From positions 788,001 to 852,000 of the forward strand of contig NZ_AP027142.1 in the NCBI RefSeq assembly GCF_027925385.1: a DNA stretch of 64,000 nt, written 5' to 3'. The notes below the pieces were generated by a model. The model was not told where the DNA came from. It did no database searches and saw nothing but the letters and a program-made list of their open reading frames with translations. This DNA comes from Methylocystis iwaonis. Lineage in GTDB: Bacteria; Pseudomonadota; Alphaproteobacteria; Rhizobiales; Beijerinckiaceae. Positions 46,020 through 54,151 of this stretch are shown piece by piece. Position 1 is the first letter of the stretch. Every line of letters starts with the position of its first letter. The position numbers were made by a program, and so were the translations under genes.

Positions 46020-47009
46020 ATGACCGAAAAACTAACGGTTTGTCTCGTTGGGCCCAAGAAGGGCGGCAAGTCCTCGCTTCTGGCGTCGCTCGTCGACTGC
46101 GTCGCGCAGAGCGCCTTCGGCTATTCGCCCCGCTTGCGGCCGGCGCTGCAGCCGATCTCGCAGGCCGAGTTTGCCGCCGGGCCGGCGGATTTGCGCCGCG
46201 CCGATTTCTTCGCGGCCGAGAAGGGCGACTATGAGCGCCTGAAACAGGAATTCTCGGACGGCGGCGTCGCCACCGACACGCTCAATACCTACGAATATTA
46301 TTTCCGGCTCTCGGTGAATGGCGAGGCGCCGCCCGAGGTCGTGACGCGCGGGCCCTGGCTGCTGGAGATCGTCGACTCGGCCGGCGAAATCGCCGCGCCG
46401 CCGGATGGCGCGGAGGTCGCGATCCTCAACGACGTGAAAGCCAAGCTCGCGCGCCAGATGCTGGAGGCGGATGCGCTGGTGCTGGTGCTGCCGCTGGTGC
46501 GGCTCGACGACTCCGCCTGGATGGGCGCGCTGGCGCGGCTCATCGACCGCCTTGCGCTCGCGCGCGAGAAGAAGCTCAAGCGCCTCGTCGTCGTCTTCTC
46601 GCAATATGAGCGGCTGTTCACCCGGCTGGGGCCGAGCGCCTTCACCTATGCCTGCGATCCTGCCGTGGCGCTGCATGTGTTGCGCAAGTCGCTGCGCTCG
46701 GCGCAATGGCTCTCGCGGCTCAGGGCGCTGGACGCCGTCGGCGTCTCGGTGCGCTACACCGTCTGCTCGGCCTATGGCTTCGTCAAACGCTTCCAGAACC
46801 CGAATATGGACCCGCATCAGCCGGGCGAGCGCCGGTTCCGCCGCGCCGGCTTGGAGGGCGCGCGCGTCCATAGCGAATATTGGCGGCCGTTTCTGACGGC
46901 CGAGCCCATTCTCTACGCCGCTTTGGGGCTCGACAGCGCCTTCACATTCTCCCACGCGCAGATCGACGCGCTGGAAGAGGAAATTCCGGCGACTGCAATT
47001 CTTGCTTAA
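46020..47009 (+). CDS. P-loop NTPase, predicted GTPase of a two-gene module
   Basis: A 329-residue soluble protein. GPKKGGKSS (residues 11-19) is a Walker A motif of GTPase type; LLEIVDSAGE has a DxxG-type switch II with Asp119 and Gly122. A canonical NKxD specificity motif is missing; VVVFSQYERLF stands where it is expected. A helical C-terminal part follows, with aromatic pairs (SEYWRPFLTAEPILYAALGLD). Such divergent GTPases accompany partner proteins in recently described prokaryotic GTPase systems. GGGAGCGG precedes ATG 46020. The partner gene follows after 51 bases. Confidence 0.65.
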   Translation: MTEKLTVCLVGPKKGGKSSLLASLVDCVAQSAFGYSPRLRPALQPISQAEFAAGPADLRRADFFAAEKGDYERLKQEFSDGGVATDTLNTYEYYFRLSVNGEAPPEVVTRGPWLLEIVDSAGEIAAPPDGAEVAILNDVKAKLARQMLEADALVLVLPLVRLDDSAWMGALARLIDRLALAREKKLKRLVVVFSQYERLFTRLGPSAFTYACDPAVALHVLRKSLRSAQWLSRLRALDAVGVSVRYTVCSAYGFVKRFQNPNMDPHQPGERRFRRAGLEGARVHSEYWRPFLTAEPILYAALGLDSAFTFSHAQIDALEEEIPATAILA

Positions 47010-47060
47010 TGAAACGTTCCTATTTGTCGTAAACCAAAACACTTTGTGAGGGGCGGGTTT

Positions 47061-47843
47061 ATGGCGAGCGGAACGCCGTCTGGCGGCGACGAGATCATCA
47101 CCTTTCACCGCCTGCATTACGGCAAGCTCGGCGAGGGTGACGAGCGGCGCGTGCCCGCCTCGGCGGGCTATGCCGTCACGCGCCGTTCCGCGGGCCTTGA
47201 TCGCGCCTGGGACCCTTATCTGTCGCCCTTGCGTCTCGCGGGACTGCGCCGCTTCGAGCCGGACGCCATCGCGGTTGGCGCGCGTGGCGCCGGTTGCCTG
47301 ATTGCGCGGGCGGTCGGCGATAGCATCATTTTCATGCGCGCCCGATTCCGGCCCGAGGATGGCGAGCGCGGCGACGGACGCCTGCATCAGCAGTCGGCGA
47401 TTCTGGTCGGCGCCTTCGAGGCCTTCCGGCGCAACCCTGCTGGCTGCCTCTCCATCGCCGCGCATGATCTGCGGGCGCTGCCTGATCTGGCGAGCGAAGA
47501 CGCGGTCGCGCGGCTGAACGAGTCGCCGCTCCGCTGGCGGGTGTCGCGGCCCGATTTAGAGGACGTGCGCCGCATCGTGGAGCAGGCGCCCTGGGCCTTT
47601 CGGATGCTCGAGACGTTGCTCGACGGCGCCGATAGCGGGGCCGACGCCTCCCATGATTTCGGGGCGCAGGATTTCGCCGATGAAGGCGCTTTCCTCGCCG
47701 GCGTGGGCCTGGTGCTGGAGCTCCTGCCCCCGGCCTATCCGCGCTGGCGCGACGTCAGCGTCGTTTCGGGCCTCGCCAATCCGCTGCCGGGCCTTTGCTT
47801 GCGCTATATCCCGTCCTCGGGACAGGCGCAGGCGGCGGCCTGA
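47061..47843 (+). CDS. possible GTPase-associated (GAP1-N-like) partner protein
   Basis: A 260-residue soluble protein encoded right after the P-loop NTPase. The opening IITFHRLHYGKLGEGDERRVPASAGYAVTRRSAGLD recalls the 'HY...G..VT.RS.GL' pattern of the N-terminal domain of GTPase-associated protein 1 (GAP1). GRLHQQSAILVGAFEAFRR is a second possible match. The rest is helical with no recognised motif. The likeness is from memory and weak. GAGGGGCGGG stands just before ATG 47061. If correct, the pair forms a GTPase plus adaptor module. Confidence 0.4.
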   Translation: MASGTPSGGDEIITFHRLHYGKLGEGDERRVPASAGYAVTRRSAGLDRAWDPYLSPLRLAGLRRFEPDAIAVGARGAGCLIARAVGDSIIFMRARFRPEDGERGDGRLHQQSAILVGAFEAFRRNPAGCLSIAAHDLRALPDLASEDAVARLNESPLRWRVSRPDLEDVRRIVEQAPWAFRMLETLLDGADSGADASHDFGAQDFADEGAFLAGVGLVLELLPPAYPRWRDVSVVSGLANPLPGLCLRYIPSSGQAQAAA

Positions 47844-47943
47844 TCGTCTGCGACCCTCGCGCACGACGCCCCAGAAATGTCATGCAGTTGTAATTCGATC
47901 AGGCTAAGTAGTTGTACCAGCAACACTAAACGTCGGCTGTCAG

Positions 47944-48318
47944 ATGGTCCTTCACCTGCACCATGTTCCCGGGCGACTGCGGGTCTGCCTCGCAAATCTT
48001 GTGGGCGATTCGCGCGCGATTATCCCCCTCCATTCGGCGCTGCTTGCTGTTCCCGGCGTGAGATCCGCCTCGATCAACGCCCACACGGGCAGCGTCACGG
48101 TGCTCTATCACCGGGCCGACTTCGATTTGGAGGCCTTCTGGGCGACGCTGCGGCGGCAGGGCTGCCTCAGCGATCAGGCCGGCGAGCCCGCCCCGTCACA
48201 CAGCGCCGACTCTGTTGCGACGAGTGCGGCTTCCGGGCTTGGCCAGGCCCTGGCTTCGGCGCTGGTGAAGAGCCTGTTCGACCGCTCGGCGCTTTCCCTG
48301 GTCAAATTGCTGACCTGA
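47944..48318 (+). CDS. HMA_2-like small protein
   Basis: A 124-residue protein whose first 70 residues (LHLHHVPGRLRVCLANLVGDSRAIIPLHSALLAVPGVRSASINAHTGSVTVLYH) follow the HMA_2 pattern: HVPGRLRV, then PGV-x-S-x-x-x-N-x-x-TGSVTV. The ferredoxin-like fold resembles heavy-metal-associated domains but lacks the CxxC metal site. The Ser/Ala-rich tail ends in a helix. Similar proteins are often encoded with DUF5132 proteins and P-type ATPases. No strong ribosome binding site is seen. Confidence 0.68.
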   Translation: MVLHLHHVPGRLRVCLANLVGDSRAIIPLHSALLAVPGVRSASINAHTGSVTVLYHRADFDLEAFWATLRRQGCLSDQAGEPAPSHSADSVATSAASGLGQALASALVKSLFDRSALSLVKLLT

Positions 48319-48323
48319 TACCG

Positions 48324-48450
48324 TTTCCGTTTGAACAGCGCGTATTGGGCGCTTGTCATTCCCGACGGGCCAAAGGCCCGATCGGGAATCCAGAGCCAAT
48401 AAAAGCGCTGGTTTGGCTCTGGATTCCCGTTCGCTGCGCGAGCGGCGGGA
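48324..48450 (+). repeat. family A repeat (copy 6, truncated at the right)
   Basis: It begins TTTCCGTTTGAACAGCGCG and continues through GTCATTCCCGACGGGCC, AATCCAGAGC and GCTCTGGATTCCCG. The right end is lost at about 48450. It lies between the two HMA_2-like genes. Confidence 0.8.
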
Positions 48451-48579
48451 CGTCCAACCTCACATGACGTGTCCGATCCTCAAAACTATTCGCGCGTCCC
48501 GCGCTCACGCGCGCTTGAATGCGCTTTCCCTGGAACTATCGTTTCGTCAAAGAGCCCGGCCCTATGCGGGAAAAGCCCG

Positions 48580-49116
48580 ATGACGAGACATCACGGATTC
48601 CATGTTGCGCACGCCACGCCTCGGCGGCTGCGACTCCAGGCGCCGCACAAACGCGGTGACCGTGAATTTTTTAGGTCTGTGCAAGACCAGTTGTCACAAT
48701 GGCCGGACGTCGAGCGCGTCGACGTCAATCCGCTTTCCACGAGCGTCGTGATTCATGCTCCCGACGCCGAAGCCATTCTCGATCTGCTGGAATCGAGTGG
48801 CATGCTGCGGGCTATGGAAGCCCCTGTGCGCGACGGGAGGAACGAAGCGCCCCAGCCGAAACAGCCGAGCGCCAAGCCCCAGGCGCATCTCCAGCGCCGG
48901 AGCCCCGGCCGGGTCAATGTGGCGCGGATTTCCGTCTTCGCTATTGTGGGCGCGAGCGTCGCACTCAAACTGGCGCGCGGCAATAGTGTGGCCGCGGCGG
49001 CTATGGTCCTGCTCTATGGCGGTCGGGCGGCGCAACGCTGGTGGGTTTCCTATCAGGAGGGGCAGCGCGCCGCCGTGCCTTTGCGGCAGTTTCCGCCGCC
49101 CGCCGGCGGCAGGTGA
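48580..49116 (+). CDS. HMA_2-like membrane protein
   Basis: A 178-residue protein with an N-terminal ferredoxin-like segment (FHVAHATPRRLRLQAPHKRGDREFFRSVQDQLSQWPDVERVDVNPLSTSVVIH) that parallels the preceding HMA_2-like protein and also lacks CxxC. A basic linker leads to two short hydrophobic stretches (VARISVFAIVGASVALKLA and SVAAAAMVLLYGGRAAQ). ATG 48580 follows GGGAAAAG. It belongs to a loose group with the proteins at 47944 and 49414, broken up by repeat elements. Confidence 0.6.
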   Translation: MTRHHGFHVAHATPRRLRLQAPHKRGDREFFRSVQDQLSQWPDVERVDVNPLSTSVVIHAPDAEAILDLLESSGMLRAMEAPVRDGRNEAPQPKQPSAKPQAHLQRRSPGRVNVARISVFAIVGASVALKLARGNSVAAAAMVLLYGGRAAQRWWVSYQEGQRAAVPLRQFPPPAGGR

Positions 49117-49181
49117 GATCGCGTCGTCGGCTGTGCGTAGCTCTGCCTAACTAAAAGATTTTAAATGTTTTAGGCGCTGAC

Positions 49182-49196
49182 GCGCCTTGAAGGCGC
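49182..49196. repeat. family D-like hairpin
   Basis: GCGCCTTGAAGGCGC: a 5-bp stem GCGCC/GGCGC with a TTGAA loop, a shortened relative of the family D hairpins at 32400. Confidence 0.45.
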
Positions 49197-49226
49197 AACG
49201 CGGATGCGCACATGACTGGTGTGAGA

Positions 49227-49378
49227 TCCGTTGATTGGTTCGGCGTCATTCCCGACGCTTGCATAGCGAGCGATCGGGAATCCAGAGCAAAACCAGCGCT
49301 TCTGCGGCTCTGGATTCCCGGTCGGGCTTTCAGCCCGCCGGGAATGACATCCCCCAGTGCGAGCCATTCAACCGGAAA
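49227..49378 (-). repeat. family A repeat (copy 7, intact, inverted)
   Basis: 152 bp from TCCGTTGATTGGTTCGG to GCCATTCAACCGGAAA, the exact reverse of the order in 21748-21900. It includes AATCCAGAGC and GGCTCTGGATTCCCGG. It fills most of the 297 bases before the DUF5132-type gene. Confidence 0.85.
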
Positions 49379-49413
49379 GGGATCGTTCGATCACATCCTG
49401 AAGGAGCACGGCA

Positions 49414-49704
49414 ATGGCGCTGTTCGAAGACCTCATGGAAGAAGCATTGGGACCCGTGGCGATCGGCATCGGGGCGCTTCTTGTCGTTCCGGCGTTGTTC
49501 CCCTCGGTCGGGCGCGCGCTGCGGCCGGTAGCCAAGGGGGCGATCAAGACCGGTATCTCCGTCTATGAGAGGACCGTCGCCACCATCGCCGAAGCGACGG
49601 GCGATCTCGTCGCCGAGGCGCGCTCCGAGCTCGAAAGCGAGTCGCATCGCGTCGCGGGGCCGGAGCGCGGAGGGACACACGGTCACGCGCACGCGCCCAC
49701 CTGA
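49414..49704 (+). CDS. DUF5132-like small membrane protein
   Basis: A 96-residue protein: an acidic start (MALFEDLMEEALG), one hydrophobic helix (VAIGIGALLVVPALFPSV), the motif GRALRPVAKGAIKTGISVYERT, a helical acidic part and a His-rich tail (GGTHGHAHAP). This layout matches, from memory, DUF5132 proteins, which are often found beside HMA_2 proteins and metal-transporting P-type ATPases. The His-rich tail may bind metal. No ATPase is encoded here. A strong terminator follows. Confidence 0.7.
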   Translation: MALFEDLMEEALGPVAIGIGALLVVPALFPSVGRALRPVAKGAIKTGISVYERTVATIAEATGDLVAEARSELESESHRVAGPERGGTHGHAHAPT

Positions 49705-49723
49705 TAGCAAGCTGCGCGACACA

Positions 49724-49760
49724 AACGCCGCCGAGGGACGCACCCTCGGCGGCGTTTTTT
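49724..49760 (+). terminator. strong rho-independent terminator
   Basis: AACGCCGCCGAGGG (49724-49737) pairs perfectly with CCCTCGGCGGCGTT (49743-49756) around a 5-base loop and ends in six T. It closes the HMA_2/DUF5132 group and separates it from the convergent DUF2778 gene. Confidence 0.92.
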
Positions 49761-49768
49761 AAGAGCCG

Positions 49769-50842
49769 TTACATCCGCGCGACGACGACCAGCCGGCGCA
49801 CCTCGCCGCGCTTATAGGCTTGCAGGAAGGCGCTATAGTTTCGGAACGAGACGCAGCCGTTGGAATCTCCGTTCGGGCCCAGCATGAAGGTGTGGGCGAG
49901 GAGACCGGCGCGCCCGTAGATGTTGTCTCCGCCGATGGGCGTGAGCCGAAGCGCCTCGACGCCATGGAACAGCGCCTCGCGCGGCGTAAGCGCATAGACC
50001 GTCGGCGGGGTCGGGCCCTTCATCCGCACATGGACGAAACGCGGGTCGTCGAGATGCGGGCCGAGGCCGGAATGCGCCTCGAGCCTCGTTCCGTCCGGCA
50101 TGTAAACCGTGTGGGCGGAGATGTCGTAGACGGCCGTGCCGGCGCCAGCGCGGGCCGTTGCGGTCGATTGAGCGGGGACGGAAGGCGCAACTGCGCTGGT
50201 CAGGCCGCCAAAGAGCCCGCCGGTCGATTCCTGCGGCGCATAAGCCAAGGCCTGGGTTTGGCCCTGCGCCGCGACGGCCTGCTGCTGTCGGCGGCCGCGG
50301 CCGAGGGGGGCGGGCTGAGGCTGGCCGGCTTGCTGTTGCTGTTCGGCGCCGGCGCCGCCGAAAATCTTCTCGAAGAAACCGCGGTTGTCCGCCGGGGCGG
50401 GCGCCGGCTCGCTCGGCAGCGCCGCCTGGCGTATGGGCGCTTCAGGCGCGCGGCTCACGGAATTTTTCAGCTCGGCCGGGCGATGCGGCGGCAGCGGCGC
50501 GCCCGTCTCCTCGGCAATGTCGGCGGGCGGCGGCTCGACGCTCTCGTTTGGCGCGGTCGACTCGACCCTGGCCTCCAGCGCGGCGCTCTGTTGAGGGGCA
50601 GGCGCCGTCGCGACGGCGCTGCGCGCCCAGGGGCCGAGCCCGACGACCATCGGCCCATAGGGATGTGGGCCCTGGGTTGGCTGCGCGGCCCCGGCGAGGA
50701 CTGGGGCCGGCGCCGGGCGCTGATGAAGCCCTTGCCAAGCGGCCAGCAAGCCCAAGGACAATACGCCCGCGCCCAGCACGGCATAGGCAAGCGGCCGGCC
50801 GTGATCGCGCGACAATAAGCCGTGTAGATGGGTTTTCTTCAA
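49769..50842 (-). CDS. DUF2778 (Tlde1-like) L,D-transpeptidase-fold protein, paralogue 2
   Basis: A 357-residue protein anchored by one N-terminal helix (RPLAYAVLGAGVLSLGLLAAW) with a long Pro/Ala/Gln-rich linker. The C-terminal 120 residues are the DUF2778 domain: VYDISAHTVYMPDGTRLEAHSG, LHFHGVEALR-type LFHGVEALRLTPIGG, LLAHTFMLGPNGDSNGCVSF. The His of LLAHTF and the Cys of SNGCVSF are the expected catalytic pair; the same fold in Salmonella Tlde1 edits peptidoglycan peptides. The start appears to be TTG 50842, preceded by GGGGGCGG. A paralogue lies immediately upstream on the same strand. Confidence 0.85.
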   Translation of the reverse strand: MKKTHLHGLLSRDHGRPLAYAVLGAGVLSLGLLAAWQGLHQRPAPAPVLAGAAQPTQGPHPYGPMVVGLGPWARSAVATAPAPQQSAALEARVESTAPNESVEPPPADIAEETGAPLPPHRPAELKNSVSRAPEAPIRQAALPSEPAPAPADNRGFFEKIFGGAGAEQQQQAGQPQPAPLGRGRRQQQAVAAQGQTQALAYAPQESTGGLFGGLTSAVAPSVPAQSTATARAGAGTAVYDISAHTVYMPDGTRLEAHSGLGPHLDDPRFVHVRMKGPTPPTVYALTPREALFHGVEALRLTPIGGDNIYGRAGLLAHTFMLGPNGDSNGCVSFRNYSAFLQAYKRGEVRRLVVVARM

Positions 50843-51069
50843 CGTCCGCCCCCGAAAGCATCGCTGGGGCGCGCCATTTGTGCCTTAGGGCTTCGACGAA
50901 TCGATGCTCCGGACCCGGAGTGGCGCGCGCAATAGCGTCACGGCAACACTCTGGAAAAGCATCGCGGCCTTGCTTGGGCTCAATTCGGGCGAATTCTTGG
51001 CTGTAAACAGGCGCTTCGGGGAACGGCGCCGGAGCAGGCAGGGCGGGAAGGTCCCGCCTGCTCAGTCGT

Positions 51070-52161
51070 TTACAGGTGGGAAACCACCGCGAGGCGCCGG
51101 ATTTCGCCTCGCTTATAGGCGTTGAGGAAGGCGTCGTAGTCGCGGAAGGAGACGCATCCGTTCGAGTCGCCGTTGGGGCCGAGCATATAAGTATGCGCCA
51201 GCAATCCCGCGCGATTGTAGATCGCCCCGCCGCCGCCGACAGGATTGAGCCGCAGCGCCTCGACGCCATGGAACAGCGCCTCACGCGGCCTCAGATCGTA
51301 AACATGCGGCGGGGTCGGACCCCGCATGCGCAAATGCACATAGCGCGGGTCGTCGAGATGCTCGCGCAGCCCGGAATGGGCCTCGAGCCGCTGGCCGTTC
51401 GGCATGTAAACCGTGCGGGCGGAGATGTCGTAGACCGCCGTGTAGCGGTCGAAGCGCGCGCTCGGATTCGCCGGCGCCACGGCGCTGTGCAGCCCGCCGA
51501 AAAGCCCGACTGGATCGGAAGGGTTGGCGTAGGCCATGGCTTCCTGACGGTGGGCCGCCCGCGGCGCGGCGGCCTGGGGCGCGCCGCCGAACAGTCGCTC
51601 GAAGAAGCCCGGATTGTCGGACGGGGTCGCCGGAACGGCGGTGGCACCCTCGAGGCGCGAAATCCGGCGCGACGCCGGTTCGTGCCGCGCGGCGAGCGGC
51701 AGCTCCTTTGGCGCCTCGGGCCGCAGCGCGGCCGAGAGCTCGGCGGGCCGGCGCGGCGGGGTGGGCGCATCGGCCGTGACATGGGGCGGCTCGACGAGAG
51801 CGGCGCTGACGGTGCGCAATTCGACCGGGCGCGTTGGAGGCGCCGGCGGCTCGGGAGCCTTCGCCAGCGGCGCGGGCGTCGCCGCCTCGGCCTCCGCCAC
51901 AAAACGGAACGGCGGCTTCGCGCGCGCCTCGCGCGGCGCAAAGGCGCTCGCCGCATGGGGGCCGATGTCGGAGAGATAGGAGCCGCGCAGGCCAAGGTCC
52001 TTGACGCCCGCGGCCTCGGCGTCAGGCGCCGGGTCGAGGGGCGAGCGCGGGAAGAGCAAGGCGCCTGTCAAGAGGCAGATGCTCAGCGCCCCGAGCGCCG
52101 GGATGATCCGGCGAAGCTCTCGGGATGAAAAAACGCGAGGATACAGAACCATGTTACGCAT
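51070..52161 (-). CDS. DUF2778 (Tlde1-like) L,D-transpeptidase-fold protein, paralogue 1
   Basis: A 363-residue protein with the same layout as its neighbour: an N-terminal anchor (IIPALGALSICLLTGALLF), a Pro/Ala-rich linker containing PPTRPVEL and PPRRPAEL repeats and NPGFFERLFGG, and a C-terminal DUF2778 domain (VYDISARTVYMPNGQRLEAHSG, LFHGVEALRLNPVGG, LLAHTYMLGPNGDSNGCVSF). The catalytic His and Cys are kept. The linkers differ strongly while the domains are close, showing an old tandem duplication. ATG 52161 is used; ATG 52152 is also possible. A GC-rich hairpin follows the stop near 51038-51061. Confidence 0.85.
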   Translation of the reverse strand: MRNMVLYPRVFSSRELRRIIPALGALSICLLTGALLFPRSPLDPAPDAEAAGVKDLGLRGSYLSDIGPHAASAFAPREARAKPPFRFVAEAEAATPAPLAKAPEPPAPPTRPVELRTVSAALVEPPHVTADAPTPPRRPAELSAALRPEAPKELPLAARHEPASRRISRLEGATAVPATPSDNPGFFERLFGGAPQAAAPRAAHRQEAMAYANPSDPVGLFGGLHSAVAPANPSARFDRYTAVYDISARTVYMPNGQRLEAHSGLREHLDDPRYVHLRMRGPTPPHVYDLRPREALFHGVEALRLNPVGGGGAIYNRAGLLAHTYMLGPNGDSNGCVSFRDYDAFLNAYKRGEIRRLAVVSHL

Positions 52162-52338
52162 GGTTCGACGCTAGCGCGGGGTGCTTTCGGAATGGTTGCC
52201 AAGCCCTTTCCGCCGAACGACGGATTTGGCTTAAATTGAGACGACTTCTGAGGCGGACGCGCCCCATTGACCGCGCGCCGCGACAACCGTAACTGCTTCG
52301 TCGCAAGATCCGCGAAGGCGCGGCCAGGGGTTCGAGAT

Positions 52339-53313
52339 ATGAGCGTCGATCAAAGCAAGGAAGCGGTTGCCGCCAATGCGTCGCGCGGGGCTGTCGACTA
52401 TCTCTCCCCCACGCGCTCCTTCCAGGGCTTGATTCTCACGCTGCAAAATTACTGGGCGGCGCAGGGGTGCGTCATTTTGCAGCCTTACGACATGGAGATG
52501 GGCGCGGCGACCTTCCATCCGGGGACGACGCTGCGCGCCCTCGGCCCCAAGCCCTGGCGCGCCGCTTATGCGCAGCCGTGCCGGCGGCCCAAGGATGGGC
52601 GCTATGGCGAGAACCCCAACCGGGTGCAGCATTATTATCAGTTCCAGGTGATCCTGAAGCCGTCGCCGCCCAATCTCCAGGAGCTGTATCTCGGCTCGCT
52701 CGCCGCCATCGGCCTCGACGCCCGGCTGCATGACATTCGTTTCGTCGAGGACGACTGGGAGAGCCCGACGCTCGGCGCCTGGGGCCTCGGCTGGGAGTGC
52801 TGGTGCGACGGCATGGAAGTCTCGCAATTCACCTATTTCCAGCAAGTCGCCGGCTTCGAATGCGCGCCGGTCGCGGGCGAATTGACCTATGGGCTCGAGC
52901 GTCTCGCCTGCTATCTGCAGGGCGTCGACAGCATTATGGAGCTGAATTTCAACGGCCGCGACGGCGACGAGAAGGTCACGTATCGCGACGTCTTCCTGCA
53001 GGCTGAGCAGGAATATTCCCGCCATAATTTCGAAGCCGCCGACACGGCGAAGCTTTTCGAGGATTTCAAGGACGCCGAGGCCGAGTGCCGGCGCCTTCTC
53101 GATTTCGGCGCAGGCTCGGGCGACGAGATGCACCGCATGGCGCTGCCCGCCTATGACCAATGCATCAAGGCGAGCCACGCCTTCAACCTGCTCGATGCGC
53201 GCGGCGTGATCTCGGTCACCGAGCGTCAGAGCTACATTCTGCGCGTGCGCGAGCTGGCCAAGGCCTGCGGCGCCGCTTGGCTGAAGACCGCCGGGGGCGG
53301 GGCCAACGCTTAA
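52339..53313 (+). CDS. glyQ: glycyl-tRNA synthetase alpha subunit
   Basis: A 324-residue class II aminoacyl-tRNA synthetase subunit that activates glycine. [35 protein letters not shown] is diagnostic, with motif 2 in [32 protein letters not shown] and motif 3 in [17 protein letters not shown]. It must work with the beta subunit GlyS, which is usually encoded just downstream in this group but is absent here before the window moves to other genes. ATG 52339 gives the family start; about 15 extra residues precede the conserved part. Confidence 0.95.
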   Translation: MSVDQSKEAVAANASRGAVDYLSPTRSFQGLILTLQNYWAAQGCVILQPYDMEMGAATFHPGTTLRALGPKPWRAAYAQPCRRPKDGRYGENPNRVQHYYQFQVILKPSPPNLQELYLGSLAAIGLDARLHDIRFVEDDWESPTLGAWGLGWECWCDGMEVSQFTYFQQVAGFECAPVAGELTYGLERLACYLQGVDSIMELNFNGRDGDEKVTYRDVFLQAEQEYSRHNFEAADTAKLFEDFKDAEAECRRLLDFGAGSGDEMHRMALPAYDQCIKASHAFNLLDARGVISVTERQSYILRVRELAKACGAAWLKTAGGGANA

Positions 53314-53593
53314 AACCGCGGCGGGAGCAGCCAGCGCGGCGCTTGCGCCAGGAATTCCGGCTCTGTCTCCCGCGTAGTCGTGCGCCTCTGTCTCAGCTTG
53401 AAACAGAAGCTTGGCCTCCCCATTTTCACGACAAGACGCTTTTCGCCATGCGCGCTGGCGCACATCCGGGCGATGCTGAGCGGGGCATAAACGCGGCGAG
53501 ACGGGTTGCCGTCTTGCGTTGTGCGGTCGGCGCAACGCGGCGCGCGCCCGCCGGGCCTTGTTCAGGAACCCGAGGTTTCGGCGGTCGCGCGCC

Positions 53594-53627
53594 TTGACAG
53601 CGTGCAGTGTTTGTTCTAGTTGTGTTC
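53594..53627 (+). promoter_or_regulatory. sigma-70-like promoter overlapped by a LexA (SOS) box
   Basis: TTGACA at 53594-53599 is a perfect -35 hexamer; 17 bases later TAGTTG (53617-53622) is a weak -10. GTTC-TAGTTGT-GTTC at 53613-53627 is an exact GTTC-N7-GTTC, the LexA operator of alphaproteobacteria, and covers the -10 region. A third GTTC follows at 53630. The rest of the 345-base gap after glyQ (53314-53593) holds no recognised feature. Confidence 0.7.
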
Positions 53628-53658
53628 TTGTTCTGCTCCCGCTTTTGGCAGGGTCGTC

Positions 53659-54039
53659 ATGCAACGCTTCGCTTCCCCCAGGTCCCGCTCGATCCGCGCT
53701 TTTACGCCGCGCGGGCAGGAACTCGATTCTCTTGCGGATTCGGAGGCGCTGCGCGGCCGTTTCTTCTCCTGGCGGGGCGCGAGCGGGCGGCGTTTTGTCT
53801 GTTCCGTTTTCCAGCGCGGCGAGGAAGGCTTTGTCTCCGACGTTGAGAGAGGCGCGATCATCGGCGTCGCCTCCGACGGCGGCGTCCTGCGCCCGGTCTG
53901 CGTCTTTGCTGCTGCGGAGCGCCGCTCACGCGATGCACTGCGCAAGGTCGGACGTGAGCTCGTCGTCGTTGAATGGCATGTGCATTTCTGCCCGGACATA
54001 GAAGCGGTTCGCGATCTGGCCGGATCGCTGCTGAATTGA
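53659..54039 (+). CDS. small protein of unknown function under an SOS-type operator
   Basis: A 126-residue basic protein, not recognised. GRFFSWRGASGRRFVCSVFQRGEEGFVSDVERGAIIGVASDGGVLRPVCVFAAAERRSRDALR looks like a compact alpha/beta domain. ATG 53659 lies 31 bases past the LexA box, consistent with direct control by it. There is no signal peptide or membrane helix. The gene is monocistronic, with a terminator at 54157. A DNA-damage role is inferred only from the operator. Confidence 0.65.
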   Translation: MQRFASPRSRSIRAFTPRGQELDSLADSEALRGRFFSWRGASGRRFVCSVFQRGEEGFVSDVERGAIIGVASDGGVLRPVCVFAAAERRSRDALRKVGRELVVVEWHVHFCPDIEAVRDLAGSLLN

Positions 54040-54151
54040 GTGCGTGTGGCGTTGGTGGCGTTTGTCGCGTGCTTGGCCGTAATGAGGCGTTGCGTGAGCG
54101 TTCGTGCTGCTTGTTCGTAAGCGCGCCCAGTCGGCGTAACTTCGTGTTTCC

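Noticed and set aside
49769..52161. The DUF2778 pair as a type VI effector-immunity locus
   Set aside because: Both genes keep catalytic residues and anchors, neither looks like an immunity protein, and no secretion gene is near.
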